A stretch of 12,147 bases of DNA from SIG714 sp045629725. GTDB lineage: Bacteria; Bacillota; Clostridia; Oscillospirales; CAG-272. The notes under the pieces were generated by a model. That model had not been told where the DNA came from. It saw nothing but the letters and a program-made list of their open reading frames with translations, and did not search any database. Numbering within the stretch: the stretch's first letter is position 1; every line of letters begins with the position of its first letter. Shown here piece after piece: positions 1-6,739 of the stretch. The stretch is from the NCBI GenBank assembly GCA_045629725.1, contig JAZQRT010000107.1, forward strand, positions 1 through 12,147, in the 5' to 3' direction. The translations under genes were made by a program, and so were the position numbers.

Positions 1-33
1 TACCCCCGCAGAAGAAAGATAGATAATATCTAA
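1..33 (+). CDS. 3' end of a surface protein gene, paralogue of the next gene (partial)
   Basis: Only the last 10 codons and the TAA stop are in the window. They encode YPRRRKIDNI, exactly the last ten residues of the complete protein at 129-1118. The basic RRRK tail is what remains of a C-terminal membrane anchor and sorting signal. The identity continues for about 50 bases beyond the stop codon, so this gene and its neighbour are most likely a tandem duplication. Nothing can be said about the rest of the protein. Confidence 0.75.
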   Translation, partial: YPRRRKIDNI

Positions 34-85
34 ACCCTATAACCCCATAAAAATAACCCCAAGTCTTGTTTTTCAAGGCTTGGGG
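1..85 (+). repeat. Direct repeat copy 1: gene end plus terminator
   Basis: Bases 1-85 match 1086-1170 at a constant offset of 1085, with differences only at positions 3, 35, 46 and 73 (81 of 85 identical by eye). The repeat covers the last codons of the surface protein, the stop and the whole terminator stem-loop. This is the right edge of one unit of a tandem gene duplication. Confidence 0.85.
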
Positions 86-101
86 CATCGGAGGATTTTT
101 T
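57..101 (+). terminator. Intrinsic terminator after the upstream surface protein gene
   Basis: CCCCAAGTCTTG (57-68) pairs with CAAGGCTTGGGG (74-85) over 12 positions with one G-T wobble and a five-base loop. Unlike its copy at 1142, the hairpin is not followed at once by T's. A run of six T's comes only at 96-101, after CATCGGAGGA. It may therefore terminate poorly and allow read-through into the gene at 129. Confidence 0.55.
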
Positions 102-128
102 GATAAAATAATATAAGGAGGCACCGCA

Positions 129-1118
129 ATGAAAAAAATACTAAGCTTGATACTTACCCTAACGCTTATTCTGCCCTGTATCTCGGCATTTGCTCTTGAA
201 GCTTTTGCAGAATCAGATTACGAAAAGCTTTGGCAAGAAAAACTTGAATATGAAAAGGATAAATCTGTTTCTTATGGACAAGACAATATGTATAGTCTTT
301 CATACGGTTATGACTATAGCTTTATACTGTTTACGGAGCAAAGAGATAAATTAACCTATACTGTCATAAATAAAAATGAGGGCAAAGGTAATGGAATTGC
401 TGTGTCGCGGTATTGGTATAGTTTGGATTCGATAGACAATTATGATAAAATGGTTGTAAGTACAGAACTGCTTGATATTGTAAATTCTTGTCCGCAACAT
501 GATTTTGAATCTGGAATTTCTGCCGGCAAATCCGAGTTTCGTCATATTGTCAGAACTCTTGGTATCTCCTATGATGAATTAAAAAACGCCTTTTACAGAA
601 TGGAGAACGAGCCTGAATATGTGAGGGAGATATTTTCATATATGACCGATGATGAATTTTCCGATCTTTCAAATTATTTCAAATCCTGCGCAACACCGCA
701 GAACTTTGTACTTGAAGCTGCGTGTATGGATGATGATAATAAGGCGGAGGCGTTGTTGGCACCTCCCGGAAGTGTATATATTAAAGAGCGCGGAATGATT
801 TTCTCAAGCATTTCCTTGCTCAGAAACAGTGATTTGACTGTTGAAGAAATATGCAATTTTGATCTTACAACCAATAGCTTTGCAAAATTCATTTCCGATA
901 TGGAAAATACTGTTGATAAATTTGGTGATGATGAATGGAAGGACAAAAAAGGCAGAACACCGACTGAAAAATATGCTTTAATCGTTGCTGAACAGGAAAA
1001 ACAGTTAAAAAACCCCTCAACCGGCGAAGCTGTGTACCTCATACCCGTGGCGATTGTTTCCTTTGCCCTCGGCGCGCTGGTAATATATCCCCGCAGAAGA
1101 AAGATAGATAATATCTAA
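129..1118 (+). CDS. Secreted surface protein with C-terminal NPSTG-type sorting signal, function unknown
   Basis: A 329-residue protein of no family I recognise. Residues 1-27 form a clear Sec signal peptide: KK, then a long hydrophobic stretch, with likely cleavage after AFA at 27. The body (about 28-294) is acidic and rich in aromatic residues, without repeats or a visible catalytic motif. The C-terminus has NPSTG at 295-299, a hydrophobic segment (about 301-319) and RRRK at 322-325. That is the three-part layout of a sortase signal of the NPxTG kind, so the protein is probably anchored to the cell wall or at least the membrane. AAGGAGG at 115-121 lies 7 bases before the ATG and fixes the start. 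The gene just upstream has the same C-terminus, so this is one of a duplicated pair. No sortase gene is in the window. If the motif is not used, it would be a single-pass membrane protein with an extracellular domain. Confidence 0.8.
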   Translation: MKKILSLILTLTLILPCISAFALEAFAESDYEKLWQEKLEYEKDKSVSYGQDNMYSLSYGYDYSFILFTEQRDKLTYTVINKNEGKGNGIAVSRYWYSLDSIDNYDKMVVSTELLDIVNSCPQHDFESGISAGKSEFRHIVRTLGISYDELKNAFYRMENEPEYVREIFSYMTDDEFSDLSNYFKSCATPQNFVLEAACMDDDNKAEALLAPPGSVYIKERGMIFSSISLLRNSDLTVEEICNFDLTTNSFAKFISDMENTVDKFGDDEWKDKKGRTPTEKYALIVAEQEKQLKNPSTGEAVYLIPVAIVSFALGALVIYPRRRKIDNI

Positions 1119-1170
1119 AACCTATAACCCTATAAAAATAACCCCAAGTCTTGTTTTCCAAGGCTTGGGG
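1086..1170 (+). repeat. Direct repeat copy 2: gene end plus terminator
   Basis: This is the second copy of the 85-base repeat seen at 1-85, again spanning the last codons, stop and terminator stem. The spacing of 1085 bases is about one gene plus its leader, as expected if the unit gene-plus-terminator was duplicated in tandem. Confidence 0.85.
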
Positions 1171-1182
1171 ATTTTTGCTTTT
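1142..1182 (+). terminator. Intrinsic terminator of the surface protein gene
   Basis: CCCCAAGTCTTG (1142-1153) pairs with CAAGGCTTGGGG (1159-1170) around a TTTTC loop. It is followed by ATTTTTGCTTTT (1171-1182). The TTTTTGCTTTT tail recurs after the hairpin upstream of gdhA. Confidence 0.9.
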
Positions 1183-1225
1183 AAATCGCATGTTTTTTAC
1201 ATCGGTTGGTTTTTATAGGAAAAAC

Positions 1226-1254
1226 TTGACATTGTTTTTCTTTTGATGTAAAAT
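1226..1254 (+). promoter_or_regulatory. Sigma-A type promoter for azlCD
   Basis: Perfect -35 TTGACA (1226-1231), a 17-base spacer, and -10 TAAAAT (1249-1254). Transcription would begin near 1261, about 26 bases before the azlC start. It lies after the terminator of the previous gene and so starts a new unit. Confidence 0.85.
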
Positions 1255-1286
1255 AACTTGGTATTTCAAAAAAGGAAATAAGTAAA

Positions 1287-1976
1287 ATGAACAATAAAAC
1301 AATGATAAAAAAAGCGTTGAAAATGACGCTTCCTGTCCTCACAGGCTATATGGTGCTTGGAATGGGCTTTGGTATACTTGCTTTGTCCTCGGGCTTTGCG
1401 CCCATCGTACCCATTCTCATGAGCGTGTTTATATACGCAGGCTCAATGCAGTTTGCGGCGGTCGGACTTCTCACGGGGGGAGTATCCCTTATCGGCGCGG
1501 CGCTTACCACTCTTATGGTAAATGCTCGTCATATTTTTTACGGCATATCAATGATAGATAAATACCGCGGAACAGGGAAGTTCAAGCCCTATCTTGTTTT
1601 TTCTTTAACGGACGAAACATATTCCTTGCTGTGTATGGAAAACACTGAGATAAAAAAAGAGGAAAAGGGAAAATTCTTCTTTTTCGTATCACTGTTCAAC
1701 CAGCTTTATTGGGTTACCGGAACCGCTCTCGGGGCGCTTCTGGGCTCTGTGATAAAATTCAATACCGAGGGGATAGATTTTTCCCTTACGGCTCTTTTTG
1801 TAACTATATTCCTTGAACAATGGCTCGGCACAAAAAAACACGTACCCGCCCTCATCGGAATTTTGGTGTCGGTGCTGTGCCTTGTGATATTCGGCTCGGA
1901 TGGATTTCTCATTCCGTCAATGCTCATAATTGCCCTCATTCTTTGCATGTATCGGGAGGAAAAGAAAAATGACTGA
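1287..1976 (+). CDS. azlC: AzlC family branched-chain amino acid exporter, large subunit
   Basis: A 229-residue integral membrane protein of the AzlC/YgaZ family. With the small AzlD subunit it exports branched-chain amino acids and their analogues. Family motifs are visible: YAGSMQF near residue 51, NARHIFYG near 84, FSLTDETYSLL near 109 and NQLYWVTGT near 139. Several hydrophobic segments span the chain, and the tail (REEKKND) is charged. Length is slightly below the roughly 250 residues of Bacillus AzlC but is normal for Clostridia. AAAGGA at 1272-1276 precedes the ATG at a longer than usual distance. The last 8 bases overlap azlD, so the two subunits are translationally coupled. No Lrp/AsnC-type regulator gene is adjacent, although the family is often controlled by one. 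Confidence 0.93.
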   Translation: MNNKTMIKKALKMTLPVLTGYMVLGMGFGILALSSGFAPIVPILMSVFIYAGSMQFAAVGLLTGGVSLIGAALTTLMVNARHIFYGISMIDKYRGTGKFKPYLVFSLTDETYSLLCMENTEIKKEEKGKFFFFVSLFNQLYWVTGTALGALLGSVIKFNTEGIDFSLTALFVTIFLEQWLGTKKHVPALIGILVSVLCLVIFGSDGFLIPSMLIIALILCMYREEKKND

Positions 1977-2295
1977 TATTCAGACGTGGAGTGTTATTGC
2001 GGTTATAACGCTCGTTACCGCCCTTACAAGATTTCTCCCCTTTGCAGTCTTTGGCAGAGGAAGAAAAACGCCTCCCCTTGTAGAAAAGCTTGGCAGACTC
2101 CTCCCCTATTCCATCATGGGCATGCTTGTGGTCTACTGCCTTAAGGGCACGAGCTTTTCGAGTCTTGGGGGATTCGTTCCCGCACTTATCTCCATCTTTG
2201 TTGTAACGGGAGTATATTTGTGGAGAAAGAACACGCTTTTGTCAATCGTGGCAGGTACGGTGACCTACATGATCCTCGTTCAAATTGTATTTTAA
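1969..2295 (+). CDS. azlD: AzlD family branched-chain amino acid exporter, small subunit
   Basis: A 108-residue, very hydrophobic protein of the AzlD family, partner of AzlC in the two-subunit branched-chain amino acid exporter. It carries the family's early TALTRFLPF motif (about residues 17-25), then LPYSIMGMLVVYCLK and two further membrane segments. The ATG at 1969 was chosen over an earlier in-frame TTG at 1930 for two reasons. GGGAGGA at 1954-1960 sits 8 bases before it, and the length is then standard for the family. It overlaps the end of azlC by 8 bases. No terminator lies between its stop and the next promoter, which begins 8 bases later, so read-through into the acyltransferase gene is likely. 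Confidence 0.92.
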   Translation: MTDIQTWSVIAVITLVTALTRFLPFAVFGRGRKTPPLVEKLGRLLPYSIMGMLVVYCLKGTSFSSLGGFVPALISIFVVTGVYLWRKNTLLSIVAGTVTYMILVQIVF

Positions 2296-2303
2296 AAAAG
2301 ATG

Positions 2304-2332
2304 TTGAAAAATCAATAAATTTATGGTACAAT
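2304..2332 (+). promoter_or_regulatory. Sigma-A promoter with extended -10, acyltransferase-gltS unit
   Basis: -35 TTGAAA (2304-2309), 17-base spacer, -10 TACAAT (2327-2332) preceded by TGG, giving an extended -10. Transcription would start near 2339, leaving a leader of about 80 bases. This shows that an in-frame ATG at 2323 cannot be the start of the next gene. Confidence 0.85.
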
Positions 2333-2421
2333 CTGTATCATGGGTTAATATGGGGTTAAAAATTCCGAGTTATAATGTAAAGGTAATTTGCAATAATCCC
2401 AAATCATCTTTGGAGGGACTA

Positions 2422-3645
2422 ATGAAAAAGGACGCGAAAAAGAAAAAATGGGTTCTTAAAAGACACAAGGTAATACGCAACGTGCTTTTTGGAACCTTGG
2501 GTGTTTTTTCAAGGCTCAGATACAGAATTAAGATCAAAAAATTCAGAGAAGATAAAAAACGAAATTACTTGGTGCTTTTTAATCATCAAACTGCCTTTGA
2601 CCAGTTTTTCGTGGGAATATCCTTCAAGGAGCCGGTGTATTTTGTCGCTTCTGAGGATATCTTCACAAAAGGGTGGGTATCAAAGCTCATAAAATTTCTT
2701 GTGAATCCCATACCGATAAAAAAACAGGGCACGGACGTTCGCGCCATACTCAACTGCATGAAGGTTGCCAAGGAGGGCGGGACCATCGCGCTTGCTCCGG
2801 AGGGTAACCGTACCTATGACGGCAAGACCGTGTATATAAATCCCACCATCGTTCCTCTTGCAAGAAAGCTTGGGCTTCCCGTTCTTCTTTACAGAATAGA
2901 GGGCGGATACGGTGTTCACCCCAGATGGAGCGACGTTGTAAGACGCGGCAAGATGGAGAGCTACGTTTCAAAGATTATTGAACCCGAGGAATATAAAAAT
3001 TATTCGGACGGGGAATTTTTGGACGTTATCAAAAGCGGACTTTATGTTGACGAGGGAAAGGCGGACGCTGAGTTTTTCCACAAAAAACAAGCCGAATACC
3101 TTGAACGCGCCATGTACGTTTGTCCTTTCTGCGGACTTTCCGAGTTTGAAAGCCACGGAGATATAATAGAGTGTAAAAAATGCGGAAGAAAAATAAAGCA
3201 TCTTCCCACAAAGCAGCTTCAGGGCGAAGGCTTTGAATTCCCCTTTGAATTTGTAAGCGCTTGGTATGACTATCAGTGTGAGTATATAAATTCCTTGGAC
3301 GTTACCGAAATGACCGAAAATCCGCTGTATACAGACTATGTGCGCTATTGGGAGGTTATTCCTTATTGTAAAAAGATAAAGCTTTTTTCCGAACTTGCGG
3401 TTAAGCTTTACGGCGACAGAATTGAGTTTTCTGCCCGCGGCGAAATTTGGGCGTACCATTTTAACGACATTTCCTCTCTTTCCGTGCTCGGCAGAAATAA
3501 GCTTAATATTTATCACGGCAATAACGTATATCAGCTCAAGGGCGGCAAACGCTTTAATGCTCTTAAATATCTCAATATATATCACAGATATAGAAATATA
3601 ACAAAAGGAGAAAAGGCGAAAGATGGAAAATTTTTGGGACTCTAA
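2422..3645 (+). CDS. PlsC-type lysophospholipid acyltransferase with zinc ribbon and extra C-terminal domain
   Basis: A 407-residue protein whose first half is a 1-acyl-sn-glycerol-3-phosphate acyltransferase domain. It has the catalytic HX4D box NHQTAFD (H55, D60) and the acyl-acceptor motif EGNRT (127-131). This family transfers an acyl chain to a lysophospholipid at the inner face of the membrane. After it comes a four-cysteine zinc ribbon (C234, C237, C251, C254) and a C-terminal region (about 300-407). That region contains a beta-rich KLYGDRIEFSARGEIWAYHF segment that could be a PH/GRAM-like module. Ordinary PlsC proteins are 200-250 residues, so this is a fused form; its exact lipid substrate is unknown. 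The ATG at 2422 has GGAGG at 2412-2416. The N-terminus is highly basic (KKDAKKKKW). Its last 23 bases overlap gltS, so the two are co-translated. Confidence 0.85.
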   Translation: MKKDAKKKKWVLKRHKVIRNVLFGTLGVFSRLRYRIKIKKFREDKKRNYLVLFNHQTAFDQFFVGISFKEPVYFVASEDIFTKGWVSKLIKFLVNPIPIKKQGTDVRAILNCMKVAKEGGTIALAPEGNRTYDGKTVYINPTIVPLARKLGLPVLLYRIEGGYGVHPRWSDVVRRGKMESYVSKIIEPEEYKNYSDGEFLDVIKSGLYVDEGKADAEFFHKKQAEYLERAMYVCPFCGLSEFESHGDIIECKKCGRKIKHLPTKQLQGEGFEFPFEFVSAWYDYQCEYINSLDVTEMTENPLYTDYVRYWEVIPYCKKIKLFSELAVKLYGDRIEFSARGEIWAYHFNDISSLSVLGRNKLNIYHGNNVYQLKGGKRFNALKYLNIYHRYRNITKGEKAKDGKFLGL

Positions 3646-5005
3646 TGCGTGGGGTTGGATGATACTTGTCTCAGTCCTTCTCGGAAGCTTGCTTGTTGGT
3701 AATCTTCTCAAAAAAAGCATAAAGGTACTTCAGGATTCGCTGATACCCACATCAGTTCTCGGCGGTGCGATACTCCTTGTTGTTGCTTGGATATACAAGC
3801 TCGTAACGGGTGAGGTCATGTTTGACACCGCAATTTTCGGCGGAGAGGGTACCAACAATCTTGAGATCATTACATATCATGCCTTGGCGCTTGGTTTTAT
3901 CGCTTCCTCATTTAAAACAAACGGCGGTAAAATAACAAAGCAAAGAACGGGCGAAATTATAAATACGGGTGTAACCACCGTTGCCACATATCTCTTGCAG
4001 GCAATCGTTGGAATGGGAATTACACTTGCGGTAGTACTTGTTGTTCCGGACTTTTTCGGTGCAGCGGGAATGCTCCTTCCTTTCGGTTACGGACAGGGAA
4101 CAGGGCAGGCTCTCAACTACGGCAATATCTATGAAACTCAGTTCGGATTTGCAGGCGGAAAGAGCTTTGGACTTGCTATTGCCGCTCTCGGATTCCTCAG
4201 CGCAAGTATAGGCGGTGTTATTCACCTTAACATTCAGAAAAAGAAGGGCAGACTCGCTCCCTCTACCCGTGATGACGGAATGCTTCACACGGAAAAAATC
4301 GAATCTCAAAATGAGATCCCCATGCAGGAGAGCATTGATAAAATGACCATTCAGATCGCGCTTATCTTCGTGGCGTATCTTATTACATATGGTCTTATGG
4401 CGCTTCTCGGAAACCTTCTGCCAAATATGAAGTCTGTAATTTACGGATTTAACTTCCTTCTCGGTGTACTTATTGCAACACTTATAAAGATATCCATGAA
4501 CTTCCTCAGACGCAAGGGCATAATGAAGAAGAAGTATACAAATAACTTCCTTATGACACGCTTGAGCAACTTCTTCTTTGATATAATGGTCGTTGCGGGC
4601 GTTGCGGCAATAAGAATTGAAGCCATCGAAAAGTTCTGGGTAGTGATTCTTATTCTCGGTATTGTGGGACTTGTTATTACCTTTATTTATAACAGGATCG
4701 TTGCAAACGTGCTTTTCAAGGACTATGCGCAAGAGCAGTTCCTTATGATGTACGGTATGCTTACGGGTACTGCAAGTACGGGTATAATTCTCCTTCGTGA
4801 GATAGATAAGGATTTTAAAACACCTGCATCGGACAATATGGTATATCAGAATTTTCCTGCCATCGTGCTTGGCTTCCCCATGATGTTCCTTGCAACCTTG
4901 GCACCCCAAAAGCCCGCACTTACAATGATAATTTTCGTTCTGTTCTTTACTGTGTTGAACATAGTCCTTTTCAGATCGCATATATTTAAAAAATGGAAAA
5001 AATAA
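3623..5005 (+). CDS. gltS: Sodium/glutamate symporter, GltS family
   Basis: A 460-residue polytopic membrane protein with the inverted two-half layout of GltS proteins, which take up glutamate with Na+. Recognisable pieces are SLIPTSVLGGAILL (about 39-52), the pore-loop-like GYGQGTGQALNYGN (about 155-168) and the second-half loop MLTGTASTGIILLREID (about 379-395). A charged cytoplasmic linker joins the halves (about 205-240). The loop sequences differ from the GGHGTA of E. coli GltS, so this is a divergent clostridial branch and the substrate is less certain than the family. The ATG at 3623 lies inside the acyltransferase gene, with AAAGGAG at 3604-3610 and AAAAGG at 3611-3616 in front. The next gene downstream is glutamate dehydrogenase, which supports glutamate as substrate. 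Confidence 0.85.
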   Translation: MENFWDSNAWGWMILVSVLLGSLLVGNLLKKSIKVLQDSLIPTSVLGGAILLVVAWIYKLVTGEVMFDTAIFGGEGTNNLEIITYHALALGFIASSFKTNGGKITKQRTGEIINTGVTTVATYLLQAIVGMGITLAVVLVVPDFFGAAGMLLPFGYGQGTGQALNYGNIYETQFGFAGGKSFGLAIAALGFLSASIGGVIHLNIQKKKGRLAPSTRDDGMLHTEKIESQNEIPMQESIDKMTIQIALIFVAYLITYGLMALLGNLLPNMKSVIYGFNFLLGVLIATLIKISMNFLRRKGIMKKKYTNNFLMTRLSNFFFDIMVVAGVAAIRIEAIEKFWVVILILGIVGLVITFIYNRIVANVLFKDYAQEQFLMMYGMLTGTASTGIILLREIDKDFKTPASDNMVYQNFPAIVLGFPMMFLATLAPQKPALTMIIFVLFFTVLNIVLFRSHIFKKWKK

Positions 5006-5015
5006 CAAAAAATTC

Positions 5016-5044
5016 TTGACAAACCGATAAAACGTGAGTATAAT
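5016..5044 (+). promoter_or_regulatory. Perfect consensus sigma-A promoter for gdhA
   Basis: TTGACA (5016-5021), exactly 17 bases, TATAAT (5039-5044): a full consensus match on both boxes and spacing. Transcription would begin near 5051, directly ahead of a terminator-like hairpin. No terminator for gltS is seen before this promoter, so gltS transcripts could also run in. Confidence 0.93.
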
Positions 5045-5060
5045 GTAACAAAGAAGGCAC

Positions 5061-5101
5061 AGGCATCGCGGAGGGTACACCTTCGGATGCCTTTTTGCTT
5101 T
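5061..5101 (+). terminator. Terminator-like hairpin in the gdhA leader, possible attenuator
   Basis: AGGCATC (5061-5067) pairs with GATGCCT (5086-5092). An inner helix GAGGG/CCTTC (5071-5075 with 5080-5084) lies within it. It is followed by TTTTTGCTTTT, the same tail as the terminator at 1142-1182. It begins about 10 bases after the predicted transcription start and ends about 25 bases before gdhA. It may end gltS transcripts, attenuate gdhA, or both. Confidence 0.75.
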
Positions 5102-5126
5102 TATTCATACATTTTAGGAGAAAACT

Positions 5127-6461
5127 ATGTCATACGTTAACGAAGTAATCGAACAAGTAATAAAGCAGAACCCCGGTCAGCCCGAGTTCCATCAGGCTGT
5201 AAAGGAAGTGCTTGAGTCCATCAGTGTTGTGGTGGAGAAAAATGAGGAAAAATATCGCCGTGATGCGCTTCTTGAAAGAATCGTAAATCCCGAGCGTATA
5301 ATAAAGTTCCGCGTTCCGTGGGTGGACGATAAGGGACAGGTACATGTAAACACAGGCTACCGCGTGCAGTTCAACAGCGCCATCGGACCTTACAAGGGTG
5401 GTATCAGACTTCACCCCTCTGTAAACGAAGGTATCATCAAGTTCCTTGGATTTGAGCAGACCTTCAAGAATTCTCTCACAGGACTTCCCATCGGCGGCGG
5501 TAAGGGCGGCTCGGACTTTGCTCCCAAGGGCAAGTCAGACCGCGAGATCATGGCTTTCTGCCAGAGCTTTATGAACGAGCTTTATAAATATATCGGCGCA
5601 GATACAGACGTTCCCGCAGGAGATATCGGAACAGGCGCACGTGAGATCGGATATATGTTCGGTCAGTATAAGCGTCTCCGCGACGTTTACGAGGGAGTAT
5701 TCACAGGAAAGGGACTTTCCTACGGTGGCTCACTTGCAAGAAAGGAAGCAACGGGATACGGACTTCTTTACCTTACAAACGAGCTTTTCAAGACAAAGGG
5801 TGCATCTCTTGAGGGAAAGACAGTTGTAGTATCCGGAGCAGGTAACGTTGCTATATACGCTATTCAGAAGGCAACAGAGCTTGGAGCAAAGGTTGTAACG
5901 TGCTCCGACTCAACAGGCTGGGTATACGATCCCGATGGAATCGACCTTGCAGCTCTTAAGGAGATCAAGGAAGTTAAAAGAGCAAGACTTACAGAGTATA
6001 AGTCATATAGACCAAACGCTGAGTACCATGACGGCAAGGGTGTATGGAGCGTTAAATGTGACGTTGCGCTTCCTTGTGCAACTCAGAACGAGCTTCACCT
6101 TGAGGACGCAAAGATGCTCGTTGCAAACGGCGTAACTGCAGTATGCGAGGGAGCAAATATGCCCACAACAGAGGATGCAACAAAGTATCTTCAGGCAAAC
6201 GGCGTATGGTTCGTTCCCGGTAAGGCTGCAAACGCAGGCGGCGTTGCAACCTCTGCTCTTGAGATGTCACAGAACAGCGAAAGACTTTCTTGGAGCTTTG
6301 AGGAGGTTGACGAAAAGCTTAAGGGAATCATGGTTCGCCTGTTCCATAATATTGATGACGCGGCTAAGGCATACGGCTTTGAGGGTGACTACGTTGTAGG
6401 CGCTAACATCGCAGGCTTTGTTAAGGTTGCGGACGCTATGACGGCACAGGGAATTGTTTAA
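5127..6461 (+). CDS. gdhA: NADP-type glutamate dehydrogenase, hexameric
   Basis: A 444-residue enzyme that interconverts 2-oxoglutarate plus ammonium and glutamate in the cytoplasm. The catalytic segment PIGGGKGGSDF has the active-site lysine at K126. The substrate-binding KGGIRLHPSVNEG segment lies upstream, near residues 91-103. The Rossmann domain has GAGNVA (237-242), followed by SDSTG (260-264). The Ser-Asp-Ser there, together with PCATQNEL, EGANMPTT and PGKAANAGGVATS, closely follows E. coli GdhA, so NADP(H) is the more likely coenzyme. Length and both ends are normal for the small hexameric class. AGGAG lies 6 bases before the ATG. It is a single-gene unit with its own very strong promoter, a leader hairpin and its own terminator. 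The neighbouring gltS-type transporter suggests uptake and metabolism of glutamate are linked. Confidence 0.97.
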   Translation: MSYVNEVIEQVIKQNPGQPEFHQAVKEVLESISVVVEKNEEKYRRDALLERIVNPERIIKFRVPWVDDKGQVHVNTGYRVQFNSAIGPYKGGIRLHPSVNEGIIKFLGFEQTFKNSLTGLPIGGGKGGSDFAPKGKSDREIMAFCQSFMNELYKYIGADTDVPAGDIGTGAREIGYMFGQYKRLRDVYEGVFTGKGLSYGGSLARKEATGYGLLYLTNELFKTKGASLEGKTVVVSGAGNVAIYAIQKATELGAKVVTCSDSTGWVYDPDGIDLAALKEIKEVKRARLTEYKSYRPNAEYHDGKGVWSVKCDVALPCATQNELHLEDAKMLVANGVTAVCEGANMPTTEDATKYLQANGVWFVPGKAANAGGVATSALEMSQNSERLSWSFEEVDEKLKGIMVRLFHNIDDAAKAYGFEGDYVVGANIAGFVKVADAMTAQGIV

Positions 6462-6478
6462 TTATTAAATAAAAATGG

Positions 6479-6513
6479 GAGAGGACTTTTGCGAAAATTG
6501 TCCTCTCTTTTTT
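6479..6513 (+). terminator. Intrinsic terminator of gdhA
   Basis: GAGAGGAC (6479-6486) pairs with GTCCTCTC (6500-6507). Inside it TTTT/AAAA can also pair around GCG. Six T's follow at 6508-6513. It lies 17 bases after the gdhA stop. Confidence 0.93.
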
Positions 6514-6525
6514 AGAGGTTTAGTA

Positions 6526-6634
6526 TAAACGGGTCGCCGAGTACGTCGATCCCTGCAACCGTTCGGGTACTGCACTGACAAACCCCAAATGTCTGTAGAG
6601 GCGACCATCGGTCGTCCGTTTAAACGCGAACAAT
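6526..6634. repeat. Palindromic intergenic repeat element, copy 1
   Basis: This non-coding stretch is far richer in CG steps than what follows. TAAACGG (6526-6532) is the reverse complement of CCGTTTA (6616-6622), giving the element inverted ends about 97 bases apart. Inside, GGTCGCC (6532-6538) pairs with GGCGACC (6600-6606), and GCGACC/GGTCGT (6601-6606/6610-6615) forms a competing small hairpin. CGTTTAAACG (6617-6626) is a perfect palindrome. Parts recur near 7576-7671. Together with the AT-rich stretch up to 6739 it fills the gap after gdhA, in which I see no gene. Confidence 0.7.
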
Positions 6635-6684
6635 TTGGCAAATCGTGGGAATAAGTTTTATTTAATGCTTTAAGCATGGTTAAA

Positions 6685-6716
6685 AAATACAAATTGTGTT
6701 CTTGAGATTTGTATTT
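6685..6716. repeat. Perfect 10-base inverted repeat upstream of the NNCVHLA gene
   Basis: AAATACAAAT (6685-6694) and ATTTGTATTT (6707-6716) are exact reverse complements with a 12-base gap. A smaller hairpin ATGCT-TTA-AGCAT lies just before (6665-6677). There is no T-run after it, so it does not look like a terminator. It could be an operator or a leader RNA structure for the gene at 6740. Confidence 0.5.
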
Positions 6717-6739
6717 AATGTTGACAGGTGAAAGTTTAT

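Noticed and set aside
138..209. Lipoprotein signal at Cys17 of the surface protein
   Set aside because: The residues before the cysteine (ILPC) do not fit a lipobox, and a normal AFA cleavage site follows.
674..1042. 122-codon frame on the minus strand
   Set aside because: Antisense to the surface protein gene, which has a signal peptide, sorting signal and strong binding site.
2323..2421. 33-codon N-terminal extension of the acyltransferase
   Set aside because: The ATG at 2323 sits within the promoter at 2304-2332, before the predicted transcription start, and has no binding site.
2968..3720. 250-codon frame on the minus strand
   Set aside because: Antisense shadow of the acyltransferase and gltS start; no ribosome binding site or family motif.
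3908..5080. Long open frame of 390 codons on the minus strand
   Set aside because: It lies wholly antisense to the GltS-type gene and gdhA leader, has a Cys/His-rich low-complexity product typical of reversed codon bias, and crosses the gdhA promoter.
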